This document shows, piece after piece, positions 25,583-33,376 of a stretch of 64,000 nt of DNA. The translations under genes and the position numbers were made by a program. Under the pieces are notes generated by a model. It ran no database searches. It saw nothing but the letters and a program-made list of their open reading frames with translations, and was not told where the DNA came from. Each line of letters opens with the position of its first letter. The stretch's first letter is position 1. The DNA comes from Lachnospiraceae bacterium UBA3310 (GTDB lineage: Bacteria > Bacillota > Clostridia > Lachnospirales > Lachnospiraceae). Location of the stretch: NCBI GenBank assembly GCA_002361355.1, contig DESQ01000038.1:1-64000 (forward strand), read 5' to 3'.

Positions 25583-25611
25583 ATTATACCAAAGTTCCCC
25601 AGGTAAATAAA
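25583..25611 (-). promoter_or_regulatory. PBP promoter (extended -10)
   Basis: Minus strand TGGTATAAT with a weak -35 (TTTATT) 17 bases upstream. Confidence 0.55.
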
Positions 25612-25645
25612 GTTTTTTATGCTTTCTTAAGAATTGTTTGCGAAT

Positions 25646-25666
25646 CTGTGGACATTTATTCCACAG
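25646..25666. repeat. Perfect inverted repeat in the pbp-yigZ divergent region
   Basis: CTGTGGA and TCCACAG separated by 7 bases. It lies upstream of both divergent promoters; it is a possible operator with no known regulator. Confidence 0.5.
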
Positions 25667-25701
25667 TATAAAATATTTAACTGTAACGATTTCTGAGAAT
25701 A

Positions 25702-25710
25702 TGGTACAAT
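25702..25710 (+). promoter_or_regulatory. yigZ extended -10 element, leaderless transcript expected
   Basis: TGGTACAAT ends 6 bases before the yigZ ATG at 25717, so transcription should begin at or within a base of the start codon. No clear -35 is present (CTGTAA/TGTAAC at the expected distance). Confidence 0.5.
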
Positions 25711-25716
25711 AAACAA

Positions 25717-26388
25717 ATGGAAAATGAGCATAAGTTTGAACCGTATAAAATCATAGAGTATGGAGGCGAGGGGGAAATCGTGGAGAAGAAATCCCGGTTT
25801 ATCGCCCACGTGCAGGCCACTGAAACAGAGGAGGAGGCTGCCGCCTTTATCGAGTCTGAAAAGAAGAGGTACTGGGACGCCAGACATCACTGCTATGCCT
25901 ATATTCTTGGTGAGCAGGGTCAGACGGTAAGGTACTCCGATGACGGGGAGCCCTCCGGGACGGCGGGCAGACCGATTTTGGAGGTGCTTACCGCATCGGG
26001 AATCCGGGGGCTGACATTGGTGGTGACCAGATATTTTGGCGGTACGCTTTTGGGAACGGGCGGGCTTGTGCGCGCTTACACGCAGGCGGCGCAGGCAGGG
26101 CTTGCAGACAGCCGTGTGGCCATGATGCGTTACGGATATACCGTTACGGTCGGGACAGACTATAACGGGATCGGAAAGATACAGTACCTTTTGGGACAAC
26201 GCGGCATTCCCATAGAGGAATCCGTCTACACACAACAGGTATCCCTGACATTCCGGGTGCCTTATGAGGAAAAAGAAAAGCTGATAAAGGATATCATGGA
26301 GACCACCGCAGGTACAGCGCAGGTGAGCGCCTCTGATCCATTCTATTATAAAAGCGCAGAGAAAAGCCTGGGGAGCCGTTCGGTCTGA
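25717..26388 (+). CDS. yigZ: YigZ/IMPACT family protein
   Basis: 223 residues. The UPF0029/IMPACT N-terminal domain shows EIVEKKSRFIAHV, WDARHHCYAYILG, RYSDDGEPSGTAGRPI and TRYFGGTLLGTGGLVRAY. A C-terminal ferredoxin-like domain (UPF0029 C) follows. The family is conserved and may act in translation or proteolysis control; its biochemical role is unclear. No Shine-Dalgarno sequence precedes ATG 25717. A -10 element 6 bases upstream suggests leaderless translation. No alternative start fits the family N-terminus. Confidence 0.93.
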   Translation: MENEHKFEPYKIIEYGGEGEIVEKKSRFIAHVQATETEEEAAAFIESEKKRYWDARHHCYAYILGEQGQTVRYSDDGEPSGTAGRPILEVLTASGIRGLTLVVTRYFGGTLLGTGGLVRAYTQAAQAGLADSRVAMMRYGYTVTVGTDYNGIGKIQYLLGQRGIPIEESVYTQQVSLTFRVPYEEKEKLIKDIMETTAGTAQVSASDPFYYKSAEKSLGSRSV

Positions 26389-26439
26389 CATGGGACGTTC
26401 GGCCGGAGGCGTTTCTACTGCGCGGAAGGGCGGCGTGCT

Positions 26440-27852
26440 ATGGACGAGAACAGAAAAGAGGAAACGGCGATTGAGGAGACGAAAGAGAATCAGGATTATA
26501 ATGACCTTACCGATTTTGGTGTTGAAGAGATCAGGGAACTGCTCGGAAAGGGGCAGTATATCAGACTCAGACAAATCATCACAGAGTTAAATGATGCGGA
26601 TATTGCGGATTATCTGGAGGAGATGGAGGAGGAAGAGGTCATTAAAATCTTCCGTATCCTGCCAAAGGATAAGGCGGCGGATGTTTTTTCCTATCTGGAG
26701 ATTGACCAGCAGCAGTCCGTCATTACCTCCCTGTCAGATAAGGATGCAGGCCGCATCCTTGACAATATGATGTCCGACGATGCGAAGGAACTGATGGAGG
26801 AGATGCCAGCCAATGTGGTCAAGCGCCTGATTGCAAACACCAGCGCGGACACCAGAAAGGCCATCAATCACCTGATGCGTTATCCGGAGGACTCCGCAGG
26901 CAGCGTCATGACGGTGGAATATGTGGATCTGAAAGAGCATCAGACCGTTGCGGAGGCTATCGAGCGGATCAGGAAGGTGGGGGTGGACAGCGAGACCATC
27001 AATATCTGCTATGTATTGGATAATAAACGCACATTGGTGGGTACTGTGGCACTGCGCTATCTGCTTCTCAGCGATCCTGGAGCTGTTATAGGCGATATCA
27101 TGCATAAAAGCGTGGTTTCCATCCATACCCTGATGGATCAGGAAGAGGTTGCCAGACAGTTTAAAAAATATGAGTTTACCGCAATGCCGGTGGTGGACAA
27201 CGAGGACAGGCTTGTGGGCATTATCACTGTGGACGATGTGGTGGACATTTTGGAGGAGGAGACCACAGAGGATATTGAAAAGATGGCGGCTGTGGTGCCT
27301 TCCGATAAGCCTTATCTGAAAATGACGGTGCTTGACGCTTTTAAGAAGAGAATCCCGTGGCTGCTTCTTTTGATGATCTCCGCCACCTTTACGGGCAGCA
27401 TCATCACTTCGTTTGAGAAGGAGTTGAGCAGATATGTGGTGTTGACGGCGTTTATTCCCATGCTTATGGATACCGGCGGCAATGCCGGCGGTCAGGCTTC
27501 CGCGATTATCATCCGCGGTATTTCTCTGGATGAGATAGCGTTCGGCGATTGGGGCAGGGTGGTCTGGAAGGAGATCAGGACGGCGCTGCTGTGCGGCCTG
27601 ACGCTTTCTGTCTGCAATTTTGCAAGGTTAATGATCTTTGACGACGTGAGCGTGCAGGTGGCGCTGGTAGTGTGTATAACGCTGCTGATGGCGGTTATCG
27701 TGGCAAAGATAGTGGGATCGACGCTGCCGATGCTTGCCAAGAAAATCGGGCTTGACCCGGCAGTGATGGCAAGCCCGTTTATTACAACGATTGTAGATGC
27801 GATTTCGCTTCTGATTTATTTCAGGGTGGCGGAGATTGTGTTGGGGATATGA
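26440..27852 (+). CDS. mgtE: Magnesium transporter MgtE
   Basis: 470 residues with the full MgtE plan. The N-terminal superhelical domain is about 20-145 and the CBS pair about 150-275 (AGSVMTVEYVDL, GDIMHKSVVSIHTLM, FTAMPVVDNEDRLVGIITVDD). After the plug helix come five TM helices (about 310-470), including the pore helix segment MLMDTGGNAGGQAS. It imports Mg2+ and is gated by Mg2+ in the cytoplasmic domain. The start at 26440 lacks a good SD. It follows yigZ by 51 bases and is probably cotranscribed. No M-box riboswitch is visible. Confidence 0.95.
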   Translation: MDENRKEETAIEETKENQDYNDLTDFGVEEIRELLGKGQYIRLRQIITELNDADIADYLEEMEEEEVIKIFRILPKDKAADVFSYLEIDQQQSVITSLSDKDAGRILDNMMSDDAKELMEEMPANVVKRLIANTSADTRKAINHLMRYPEDSAGSVMTVEYVDLKEHQTVAEAIERIRKVGVDSETINICYVLDNKRTLVGTVALRYLLLSDPGAVIGDIMHKSVVSIHTLMDQEEVARQFKKYEFTAMPVVDNEDRLVGIITVDDVVDILEEETTEDIEKMAAVVPSDKPYLKMTVLDAFKKRIPWLLLLMISATFTGSIITSFEKELSRYVVLTAFIPMLMDTGGNAGGQASAIIIRGISLDEIAFGDWGRVVWKEIRTALLCGLTLSVCNFARLMIFDDVSVQVALVVCITLLMAVIVAKIVGSTLPMLAKKIGLDPAVMASPFITTIVDAISLLIYFRVAEIVLGI

Positions 27853-27854
27853 CA

Positions 27855-27907
27855 GCCGCAAAAGAAAAACAAGCGACTGCGAAGCAGGCATTTGTTTTTC
27901 TTGCGGC
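27855..27907. terminator. Bidirectional hairpin between mgtE and typA
   Basis: Arms GCCGCAAAAGAAAAACAA (27855-27872) and TTGTTTTTCTTGCGGC pair with a two-base bulge around a GC-rich loop. A second hairpin, GTCCG/CGGAC, follows at about 27924-27940. They separate two converging genes. Confidence 0.7.
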
Positions 27908-27970
27908 GTCAACGAGCAAATGTCCGACGAAGGCGGACGGAAAGTGCGTAAGCAGAATTTGCGAGTCTGA

Positions 27971-29812
27971 TTACTTTCGTGCCGCCGCGGACATAGCCGC
28001 CCGTTTTCTCAGTGTCGGATCCAGAATCTTCTTGCGGATTCTCAGACTCTCGGGCGTTACCTCCAAAAGCTCGTCCGTGTCTATGAACTCAAGCGCCTGC
28101 TCCAGACTTAACACCTTGGGGGGCGTGAGGCGAAGCGCCTCGTCTGCACTGGAGGAGCGGGTGTTTGTGAGCTGCTTTTTCTTGCACACATTTAACTCGA
28201 TATCCTCGCCGCGCCCGTTTTGGCCGACGACCATGCCGGAGTAAACCTTTTCGCCGGGGCCGATGAAGAGAGTGCCGCGCTCCTGCGCGTTGTAGAGACC
28301 GTAGGTGATGGCCTCGCCGGCCTCAAAAGCGATGAGGGAGCCCTGTTTGCGGTACTGGATATCTCCCTTGTAAGGGCCGTAGCCGTCAAAGATGGTGTTC
28401 ATGATACCGTTGCCCTTGGTGTCTGTCAGGAACTCACCGCGGTAGCCGATCAGCCCTCTGGAAGGGATGGAAAATTCCAGACGGGTGTAACCGCCGGATG
28501 CCATACCCATATTTTTAAGTTCGCCCTTTCGCTGGCTTAATTTCTCGATGACCGTTCCGGAAAACTCCTCCGGAACATCCACATAGCACAATTCCATAGG
28601 TTCTGTCTTTTTGCCGTTCTCGTCCGTCTTGTACAGCACTTCCGCTTTGCTCACCGCAAATTCGTAGCCTTCCCGGCGCATGTTCTCGATCAGGACGGAG
28701 AGGTGAAGTTCGCCGCGGCCGGATACCTTGAAGGCTTCGGTTGTATCTGTCTCTTCCACCCGCAGGGATACGTCCGTGTTTAACTCCCTGAAAAGACGGT
28801 CGCGCAGATGGCGGCTGGTGACATACTTGCCCTCTTTGCCGGCAAGGGGAGAGTCGTTGACGATAAAGTGCATGGCAATCGTCGGCTCCGAAATTTTCTG
28901 GAAGGGAATTGGCTGCGGGTTATCGGGAGAGCAGAGGGTATCGCCGATGTGGATGTCCGCAATGCCGGAAATCGCAACGATGGCGCCGATGTCTGCCTCC
29001 TTCACTTCAACTTTATTTAAGCCGTCGTATTCGTAAAGTTTGCTTATCTTTACTTTTTTCATCTTGTCGGGATCATGGTGGTTCACAATGACCACTTCCT
29101 GGTTGACCTTGACGCTGCCGTTGTCCACCTTGCCTACACCGATGCGGCCAACATATTCATTGTAGTCGATGGTGCTGATCAAAACCTGTGTGCCTGCGTC
29201 GGGATCGCCCTGGGGCGCGGGAATGTGTTCGATGATGGTGTCAAAAAGCGGGGTCATATCCTTGCCCTTGACCGTGAGCTGGGTAGTAGCTGTGCCGGTT
29301 TTTGCAGAGGCGTAAACGAAGGGGCAGTCAAGCTGCTCGTCGTTGGCGTCCAGATCCATAAAAAGTTCCAGCACTTCATCCACTACCTGAATCGGTCTCG
29401 CTTCCGGACGGTCGCATTTGTTGATGCACACAATCACGGCAAGATCTAACTCCAGCGCTTTTTTTAACACAAATTTTGTCTGTGGCATGGGCCCTTCAAA
29501 GGCATCCACCACAAGAATAACGCCGTCCACCATCTTTAGCACACGTTCCACCTCGCCGCCGAAATCGGCGTGGCCGGGGGTGTCAATGATGTTGATTTTA
29601 GTGCCCTTGTAGGTGACAGCGGTGTTTTTGGAAAGGATCGTGATGCCGCGCTCCTTCTCAATGTCATTGGAGTCCATAACACGCTCTGCCACTTCCTGAT
29701 TTTCCCTGAAAACGCCGCTCTGCTTTAACAGCTCGTCCACCAGCGTGGTTTTACCGTGGTCGACATGGGCGATAATTGCTATATTTCTTACATCTTCTCT
29801 TGTCTGTTTCAT
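27971..29812 (-). CDS. typA: Ribosome-associated GTPase TypA/BipA
   Basis: 613 residues, standard BipA length. G-domain motifs are AHVDHGKTTL (G1), RGITI (G2), DTPGHADF (G3) and NKCD (G4), followed by EF-G-like domains and the BipA-specific C-terminal domain (GERGTLFIGPGEKVYSGMVVG in part). It acts in 50S assembly and stress or cold growth. ATG 29812 gives the canonical MKQTREDVRNIAIIAHVDHG start. The longer in-frame extension upstream is non-family sequence containing the promoter. Confidence 0.96.
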   Translation of the reverse strand: MKQTREDVRNIAIIAHVDHGKTTLVDELLKQSGVFRENQEVAERVMDSNDIEKERGITILSKNTAVTYKGTKINIIDTPGHADFGGEVERVLKMVDGVILVVDAFEGPMPQTKFVLKKALELDLAVIVCINKCDRPEARPIQVVDEVLELFMDLDANDEQLDCPFVYASAKTGTATTQLTVKGKDMTPLFDTIIEHIPAPQGDPDAGTQVLISTIDYNEYVGRIGVGKVDNGSVKVNQEVVIVNHHDPDKMKKVKISKLYEYDGLNKVEVKEADIGAIVAISGIADIHIGDTLCSPDNPQPIPFQKISEPTIAMHFIVNDSPLAGKEGKYVTSRHLRDRLFRELNTDVSLRVEETDTTEAFKVSGRGELHLSVLIENMRREGYEFAVSKAEVLYKTDENGKKTEPMELCYVDVPEEFSGTVIEKLSQRKGELKNMGMASGGYTRLEFSIPSRGLIGYRGEFLTDTKGNGIMNTIFDGYGPYKGDIQYRKQGSLIAFEAGEAITYGLYNAQERGTLFIGPGEKVYSGMVVGQNGRGEDIELNVCKKKQLTNTRSSSADEALRLTPPKVLSLEQALEFIDTDELLEVTPESLRIRKKILDPTLRKRAAMSAAARK

Positions 29813-29870
29813 GTTGTACCGTGCCTTTCTTAAGCCTGCGGGAATAGTCTGGTATACGCAGTCTGCGACG

Positions 29871-29899
29871 ATTATATCACTTGTGTGGGGTTCTTGCAA
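29871..29899 (-). promoter_or_regulatory. typA promoter
   Basis: Minus strand TTGCAA (29899-29894), 17-base spacer, TATAAT (29876-29871). Confidence 0.7.
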
Positions 29900-30050
29900 G
29901 GGGAGAGGGCGCTGACCTTTCTGATTCCCCTTCCGCGCGACCCCTAACAGTTCTATTTCCACTCCATATCTTATATATTGATAATACAATAACAGTTCAG
30001 GGCCAGAAGTCTGTACGGCGTTGAAATACTTGAGCAGAATGGAGGAAAAC

Positions 30051-30683
30051 ATGACGGATAAGGTAATTGAAAACAACCAGGTGGCGGTAATGGGGGAGAT
30101 TGTAAGCGACTTTTCTTTTAGTCATGAGATTTTCGGAGAAGGATTTTACATGGTGGACATCAGTGTGGATCGACTTAGTGAGTCAACAGATATCATACCG
30201 GTAATGGTGTCGGAGCGCCTGATTGATGTGAACGAGGATTACAAAGGGATGAAAATCTGTATTACGGGTCAGTTCCGATCCTACAACAGGCATGAAGAGA
30301 GAAAAAACAAGCTGGTGCTGTCTGTCTTTGCAAGAGAGATTGAGTTTGTGGACGAGATCGGTGAGGGCGCCAAGACGAATCAGATTTTTTTGGACGGTTA
30401 CATCTGCAAAGCGCCGATTTACCGCAAGACACCGCTGGGGAGAGAGATTGCGGATCTGCTTCTCGCGGTGAACAGGCCTTACGGGAAATCGGATTACATA
30501 CCCTGTATCTGCTGGGGACGTAACGCCAGATTTGCCAGCAACTTTGAGGTGGGAAGCCGCTGCGCGATCTGGGGCAGAATCCAGAGCCGTGAATATATGA
30601 AGAAATTGTCGGAGGAGCAGTTGGAGAGGAGAATCGCCTACGAGGTTTCGGTCAGCAAGCTGGAGCTTGTGGAGGAGGAGTAG
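30051..30683 (+). CDS. Single-strand DNA-binding protein-like, two OB folds
   Basis: 210 residues that read as two consecutive OB-fold units. The first (about 8-105) has VAVMGEIVSDFSFSH and VCITGQFRSY-like strands (KICITGQFRSYNR). The second (about 112-205) has IFLDGYICKAPIYRKTPLGREIADLLLAVNR and YIPCICWGRNARFA, the SSB-like core. It resembles the single-strand-binding family in Lachnospiraceae but lacks the acidic-phenylalanine tail of canonical SSB, ending in LELVEEE. GGAGG sits 5 bases before ATG 30051. It probably binds single-stranded nucleic acid; a housekeeping ssb is expected elsewhere. Confidence 0.8.
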   Translation: MTDKVIENNQVAVMGEIVSDFSFSHEIFGEGFYMVDISVDRLSESTDIIPVMVSERLIDVNEDYKGMKICITGQFRSYNRHEERKNKLVLSVFAREIEFVDEIGEGAKTNQIFLDGYICKAPIYRKTPLGREIADLLLAVNRPYGKSDYIPCICWGRNARFASNFEVGSRCAIWGRIQSREYMKKLSEEQLERRIAYEVSVSKLELVEEE

Positions 30684-30698
30684 AAACTGTCGAAAAAG

Positions 30699-30727
30699 TT
30701 GCATGAATGAAGGGATTGTGGTATTCT
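30699..30727 (+). promoter_or_regulatory. Promoter of the adenosyltransferase gene
   Basis: TTGCAT (30699-30704), 17-base spacer, TATTCT (30722-30727). Confidence 0.6.
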
Positions 30728-30765
30728 AGACCTATGCATTTAATACAGCGATACGGGGTGCGGGT

Positions 30766-31266
30766 ATGGAAAAGGGTAAGATTCAGATCTATAGCGGGGA
30801 AGGCCACGGGAAATCACCGGCGGCTCTGGGCCGCGCGATCCAGACGGCCTGCGAGGGAGAATATGTCGTTATTATACAATTCCTGAAAGGAAGAGGATTG
30901 GCGGAATCGGAGTTTGTGAAACGCTTGGAACCGGAGATTAAAATATTCCGTTTCGAGAAGTCTGAGGAAGATTTTTCACAACTGTCTGATGAGCGTAAGG
31001 CGGAGGAGAGCCAGAACATTAGAAACGGCCTGAACTTTGCCAAGAAAATCCTGAACACGGGAGAGTGTTCTCTGCTTATCTTAGATGAGGTTCTGGGACT
31101 TATCGACAACGGTATTATCACAGTGGAGGAGCTAAAGGCGCTTCTTGCGGGGAAGCCGGATGAGATGGAGATTATCATGACGGGCATTACCATCAACGAT
31201 GAAGTCTGTGCGCTGGCGGATCAGGTGACCAAGGTGGAGACCATGCTTTTTAAGATATGGGATTGA
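30766..31266 (+). CDS. CobO/BtuR-type cob(I)alamin adenosyltransferase-like protein
   Basis: 166 residues. The P-loop IYSGEGHGKSPAALG (residues 8-22) sits where CobO/CobA enzymes have GxGKGKTTAA. YVVIIQFLKG, LLILDEVLGLIDNGI and the C-terminal MTGITINDEVCALADQVTKVE follow the family order. Members add the adenosyl group to Co(I) corrinoids. The P-loop Ser-Pro in place of Thr-Thr is unusual, so activity is likely but not certain. It stands alone with its own promoter; no cobalamin genes are nearby. The promoter of the lysine riboswitch overlaps its stop codon. Confidence 0.82.
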   Translation: MEKGKIQIYSGEGHGKSPAALGRAIQTACEGEYVVIIQFLKGRGLAESEFVKRLEPEIKIFRFEKSEEDFSQLSDERKAEESQNIRNGLNFAKKILNTGECSLLILDEVLGLIDNGIITVEELKALLAGKPDEMEIIMTGITINDEVCALADQVTKVETMLFKIWD

Positions 31267-31291
31267 CAGAAAAGCAAGCGAATGCTATGAT
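31263..31291 (+). promoter_or_regulatory. Promoter of the lysine riboswitch-dapA transcript
   Basis: Perfect -35 TTGACA (31263-31268), 17-base spacer, TATGAT (31286-31291). The -35 overlaps the TGA stop of the preceding gene. Transcription would start near 31298. Confidence 0.85.
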
Positions 31292-31313
31292 TGATCTAAC
31301 ATTATAGAGTTTT

Positions 31314-31475
31314 GATAGAGGTTGCGTTTTTTATCAGTATGGGTACGGATGTGACAGGCACAGATGAAATACCCGGAAAGGAGAAGACGCCGAAAGGGGA
31401 GACGGCCTGAAAGTTTTTACCTTGGGCATGCAGTTAAGAGCTGTATGACTGTCATCGGTACGATGGGGCGCTATC
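31314..31475 (+). ncRNA. Lysine riboswitch (L-box)
   Basis: The closing stem is GATAG (31314-31318) with CTATC (31471-31475). Conserved L-box segments appear in order: GATAGAGGTTGCG, GAAAGGAG followed by GACGCCGAA, GGGCATGCAG, and GGGCGCTATC. Length and placement in front of dapA fit. It should lower expression of lysine/diaminopimelate synthesis when lysine is abundant. Confidence 0.92.
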
Positions 31476-31499
31476 CAGAACGGAAACAGTAGTATTATG

Positions 31500-31528
31500 A
31501 GCCGGCCCTGCGTGGTCGGCTTTCCTAT
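31500..31528 (+). terminator. Likely expression-platform terminator of the lysine riboswitch
   Basis: 8-bp stem AGCCGGCC/GGTCGGCT (31500-31507 and 31514-31521) followed by an interrupted T tract (TTTCCTATT), ending about 20 bases before dapA. The T-run is weak, so partial translational control is possible. Confidence 0.6.
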
Positions 31529-31548
31529 TGAGCAGAGAGGAGATTATC

Positions 31549-32433
31549 ATGGCAATATTTGAGGGCGCGGGTGTTGCGATTGTCACCCCGTTTCATGAGG
31601 ACGGCAGTATCAATTATGAGAAATTTGCGGAGCTTGTGGAATTTCAGATCGCGGGGGGGACGGATGCGATCATCGTCTGTGGCACGACAGGGGAATCCGC
31701 GACACTGACCCATGAGGAGCATCTGGATTTGATCCGTTTTTGTGCGGAGACGGTGAAGGGCAGAGTTCCCGTGGTGGCAGGAACCGGATCGAACTGTACG
31801 GATACGGCGGTTTATCTCTCTACGGAGGCGGAGAAGTACGGGGTGGACGGTCTGCTCTTAGTAACGCCCTACTATAATAAAGCGACCCAGAACGGACTGT
31901 ATGCGCATTTCAAGAAGGTGGCGGATTCCGTGAAGCTGCCGATCATCCTCTACAATGTGCCCAGCCGTACCGGCTGCAATATTGCCCCCCAGACGGCGGC
32001 GAGGCTCTGTACGGAGGTGGAAAACATCGTGGGCATCAAAGAGGCCAGCGGTGACATTTCCCAGATCGCCAAGCTTATGGCGCTGGCGGGAGATAAGGTG
32101 GATCTGTATTCGGGGAATGACGATCAGATCGTGCCGATCATGTCCCTTGGAGGCATCGGCGTGATTTCCGTGCTCTCCAATGTAGCGCCGGAACAAACCC
32201 ATGATATCTGCCGGAAATTTTTGGACGGAGACGTGGAGGGCAGCAGGAAGGAGCAGCTTCGCGCCCTGGATCTGTGCGGCGCGCTCTTTTGTGAGGTGAA
32301 TCCGATTCCCGTGAAGGCGGCTTTAAACCTGATGGGTAAGGAAGTGGGGCCTTTACATATGCCTTTGTCCGAGATAGAACCGCAGAATGCGGAGCGCCTG
32401 AAAAAGGCTATGCAGGCGTACGGGATACTGTAG
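31549..32433 (+). CDS. dapA: 4-hydroxy-tetrahydrodipicolinate synthase
   Basis: 294 residues. It condenses pyruvate and aspartate semialdehyde in the diaminopimelate/lysine pathway. The Schiff-base lysine is Lys164 in GIKEASGD, Tyr135 lies in YNVPSRTG, and the TTGE loop is at 46-49. ATG 31549 has GAGAGGAG at good spacing; an in-frame TTG at 31528 overlaps the terminator and is rejected. Expression is controlled by the L-box upstream, and dapB follows. Confidence 0.97.
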   Translation: MAIFEGAGVAIVTPFHEDGSINYEKFAELVEFQIAGGTDAIIVCGTTGESATLTHEEHLDLIRFCAETVKGRVPVVAGTGSNCTDTAVYLSTEAEKYGVDGLLLVTPYYNKATQNGLYAHFKKVADSVKLPIILYNVPSRTGCNIAPQTAARLCTEVENIVGIKEASGDISQIAKLMALAGDKVDLYSGNDDQIVPIMSLGGIGVISVLSNVAPEQTHDICRKFLDGDVEGSRKEQLRALDLCGALFCEVNPIPVKAALNLMGKEVGPLHMPLSEIEPQNAERLKKAMQAYGIL

Positions 32434-32440
32434 CGCGGGT

Positions 32441-32469
32441 TTGCGGGTTTGTGTAAGATGTGATATAAT
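32441..32469 (+). promoter_or_regulatory. Possible dapB promoter
   Basis: TTGCGG (32441-32446), 17-base spacer, TATAAT (32464-32469), starting 8 bases after the dapA stop. A terminator hairpin follows within 20 bases of the expected transcript start. Confidence 0.5.
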
Positions 32470-32484
32470 AAAAGATACTGAGAT

Positions 32485-32517
32485 GTCTGTCGGGGAAGAC
32501 CCTCGGCAGATGTTTTT
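32485..32517 (+). terminator. Terminator or attenuator between dapA and dapB
   Basis: About 10 bp of stem TCTGTCGGGG/CCCTCGGCAGA with a short AAGA loop and two G-T pairs, then TGTTTTTA. It lies between a possible promoter and the dapB SD. Confidence 0.65.
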
Positions 32518-32536
32518 ATAGAGAGGAGCAGGCAGG

Positions 32537-33292
32537 ATGGTAAAAGTGATTATGCATGGCTGCAATGGCAAGATGGGTCAAACCATCTCATCCCTGATTG
32601 CGGCGGATGAGGAGATAGAGATTGCGGCAGGCGTGGATGCCAGAGATGAGGGGAAAAATCCGTACCCCGTCTTTTCCACGATCAAAGAATGCACGGTGGA
32701 GGCTGACGCGGTGATTGATTTTTCCGTGGCGGCGGCAGTGGACGGTCTGTTAGACTACTGTGTGGAGAAGAAAGTGCCCTGCGTTCTGTGTACCACGGGA
32801 TTGTCCGAGGCACAGCTTGAGAAAGTGAAAGAGGCGTCGAAGCAGGTGGCCGTTTTAAAATCGGCAAACATGTCCCTTGGCATCAATATGCTTTTAAAGC
32901 TTTTAAAGGAAGCGGCGAAGACGCTGACGCCGGCGGGCTTTGATATCGAGATTGTGGAGAAGCATCATAATCTGAAACTGGATGCGCCCAGTGGCACGGC
33001 GCTTGCACTGGCGGATTCCATCAATGAGGAGATGGGTCAGGCTTACGATTATGTCTATGACAGAAGTCAGGTCAGACAGAAGCGGGGTGCGAAGGAAATC
33101 GGCATCAGCGCGGTCAGGGGAGGCACCATTGTGGGTGATCATGACGTGATCTTTGCGGGGGCGGACGAGGTTGTTACCTTCTCCCACAGAGCGTACTCCA
33201 AGGCGGTGTTCGGCAAGGGCGCCATTCAGGCGGCGAAGTTTTTGAAAGGCAAAACAGCGGGCCTGTATGATATGGCGGATGTAATCGCGTGA
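32537..33292 (+). CDS. dapB: 4-hydroxy-tetrahydrodipicolinate reductase
   Basis: 251 residues. The N-terminal nucleotide-binding loop is VIMHGCNGKMGQ. The catalytic/substrate motif EIVEKHHNLKLDAPSGTA contains the His-His pair and the Lys. The C-terminal HRAYSKAVFGKGAIQAAKFL is typical. It reduces hydroxy-tetrahydrodipicolinate with NAD(P)H. The SD is GAGAGGAGCAGG. Its TGA is embedded in the GCGTGA start of dispersed hairpin element copy 2. Confidence 0.97.
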   Translation: MVKVIMHGCNGKMGQTISSLIAADEEIEIAAGVDARDEGKNPYPVFSTIKECTVEADAVIDFSVAAAVDGLLDYCVEKKVPCVLCTTGLSEAQLEKVKEASKQVAVLKSANMSLGINMLLKLLKEAAKTLTPAGFDIEIVEKHHNLKLDAPSGTALALADSINEEMGQAYDYVYDRSQVRQKRGAKEIGISAVRGGTIVGDHDVIFAGADEVVTFSHRAYSKAVFGKGAIQAAKFLKGKTAGLYDMADVIA

Positions 33293-33343
33293 GAAGAACT
33301 TTCAAGTCTCGCGCTGGAGAATGCCTGAAAAATGGCATTCTCC
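33287..33343 (+). repeat. Dispersed stop-codon hairpin element, copy 2
   Basis: First hairpin GCGTGAGA/TCTCGCGC (33287-33294 and 33307-33314), then GGAGAATGCC/GGCATTCTCC (33316-33325 and 33334-33343) with the same TGAAAAAT loop as copy 1. The first arm contains the dapB stop codon. Confidence 0.8.
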
Positions 33344-33376
33344 GCATGAACCAGAATCAACGAAACGGAGGAACAG

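Noticed and set aside
24810..25610. Long plus-strand open frame of 266 codons opposite the PBP gene
   Set aside because: It lies entirely antisense to the well-supported PBP coding frame, has no SD and its composition mirrors the opposite strand.
27908..27970. Possible second copy of the dispersed stop-codon element between mgtE and typA
   Set aside because: Contains hairpins, but neither GAGAATGCC nor GCGTG is present, so it is not the same element.
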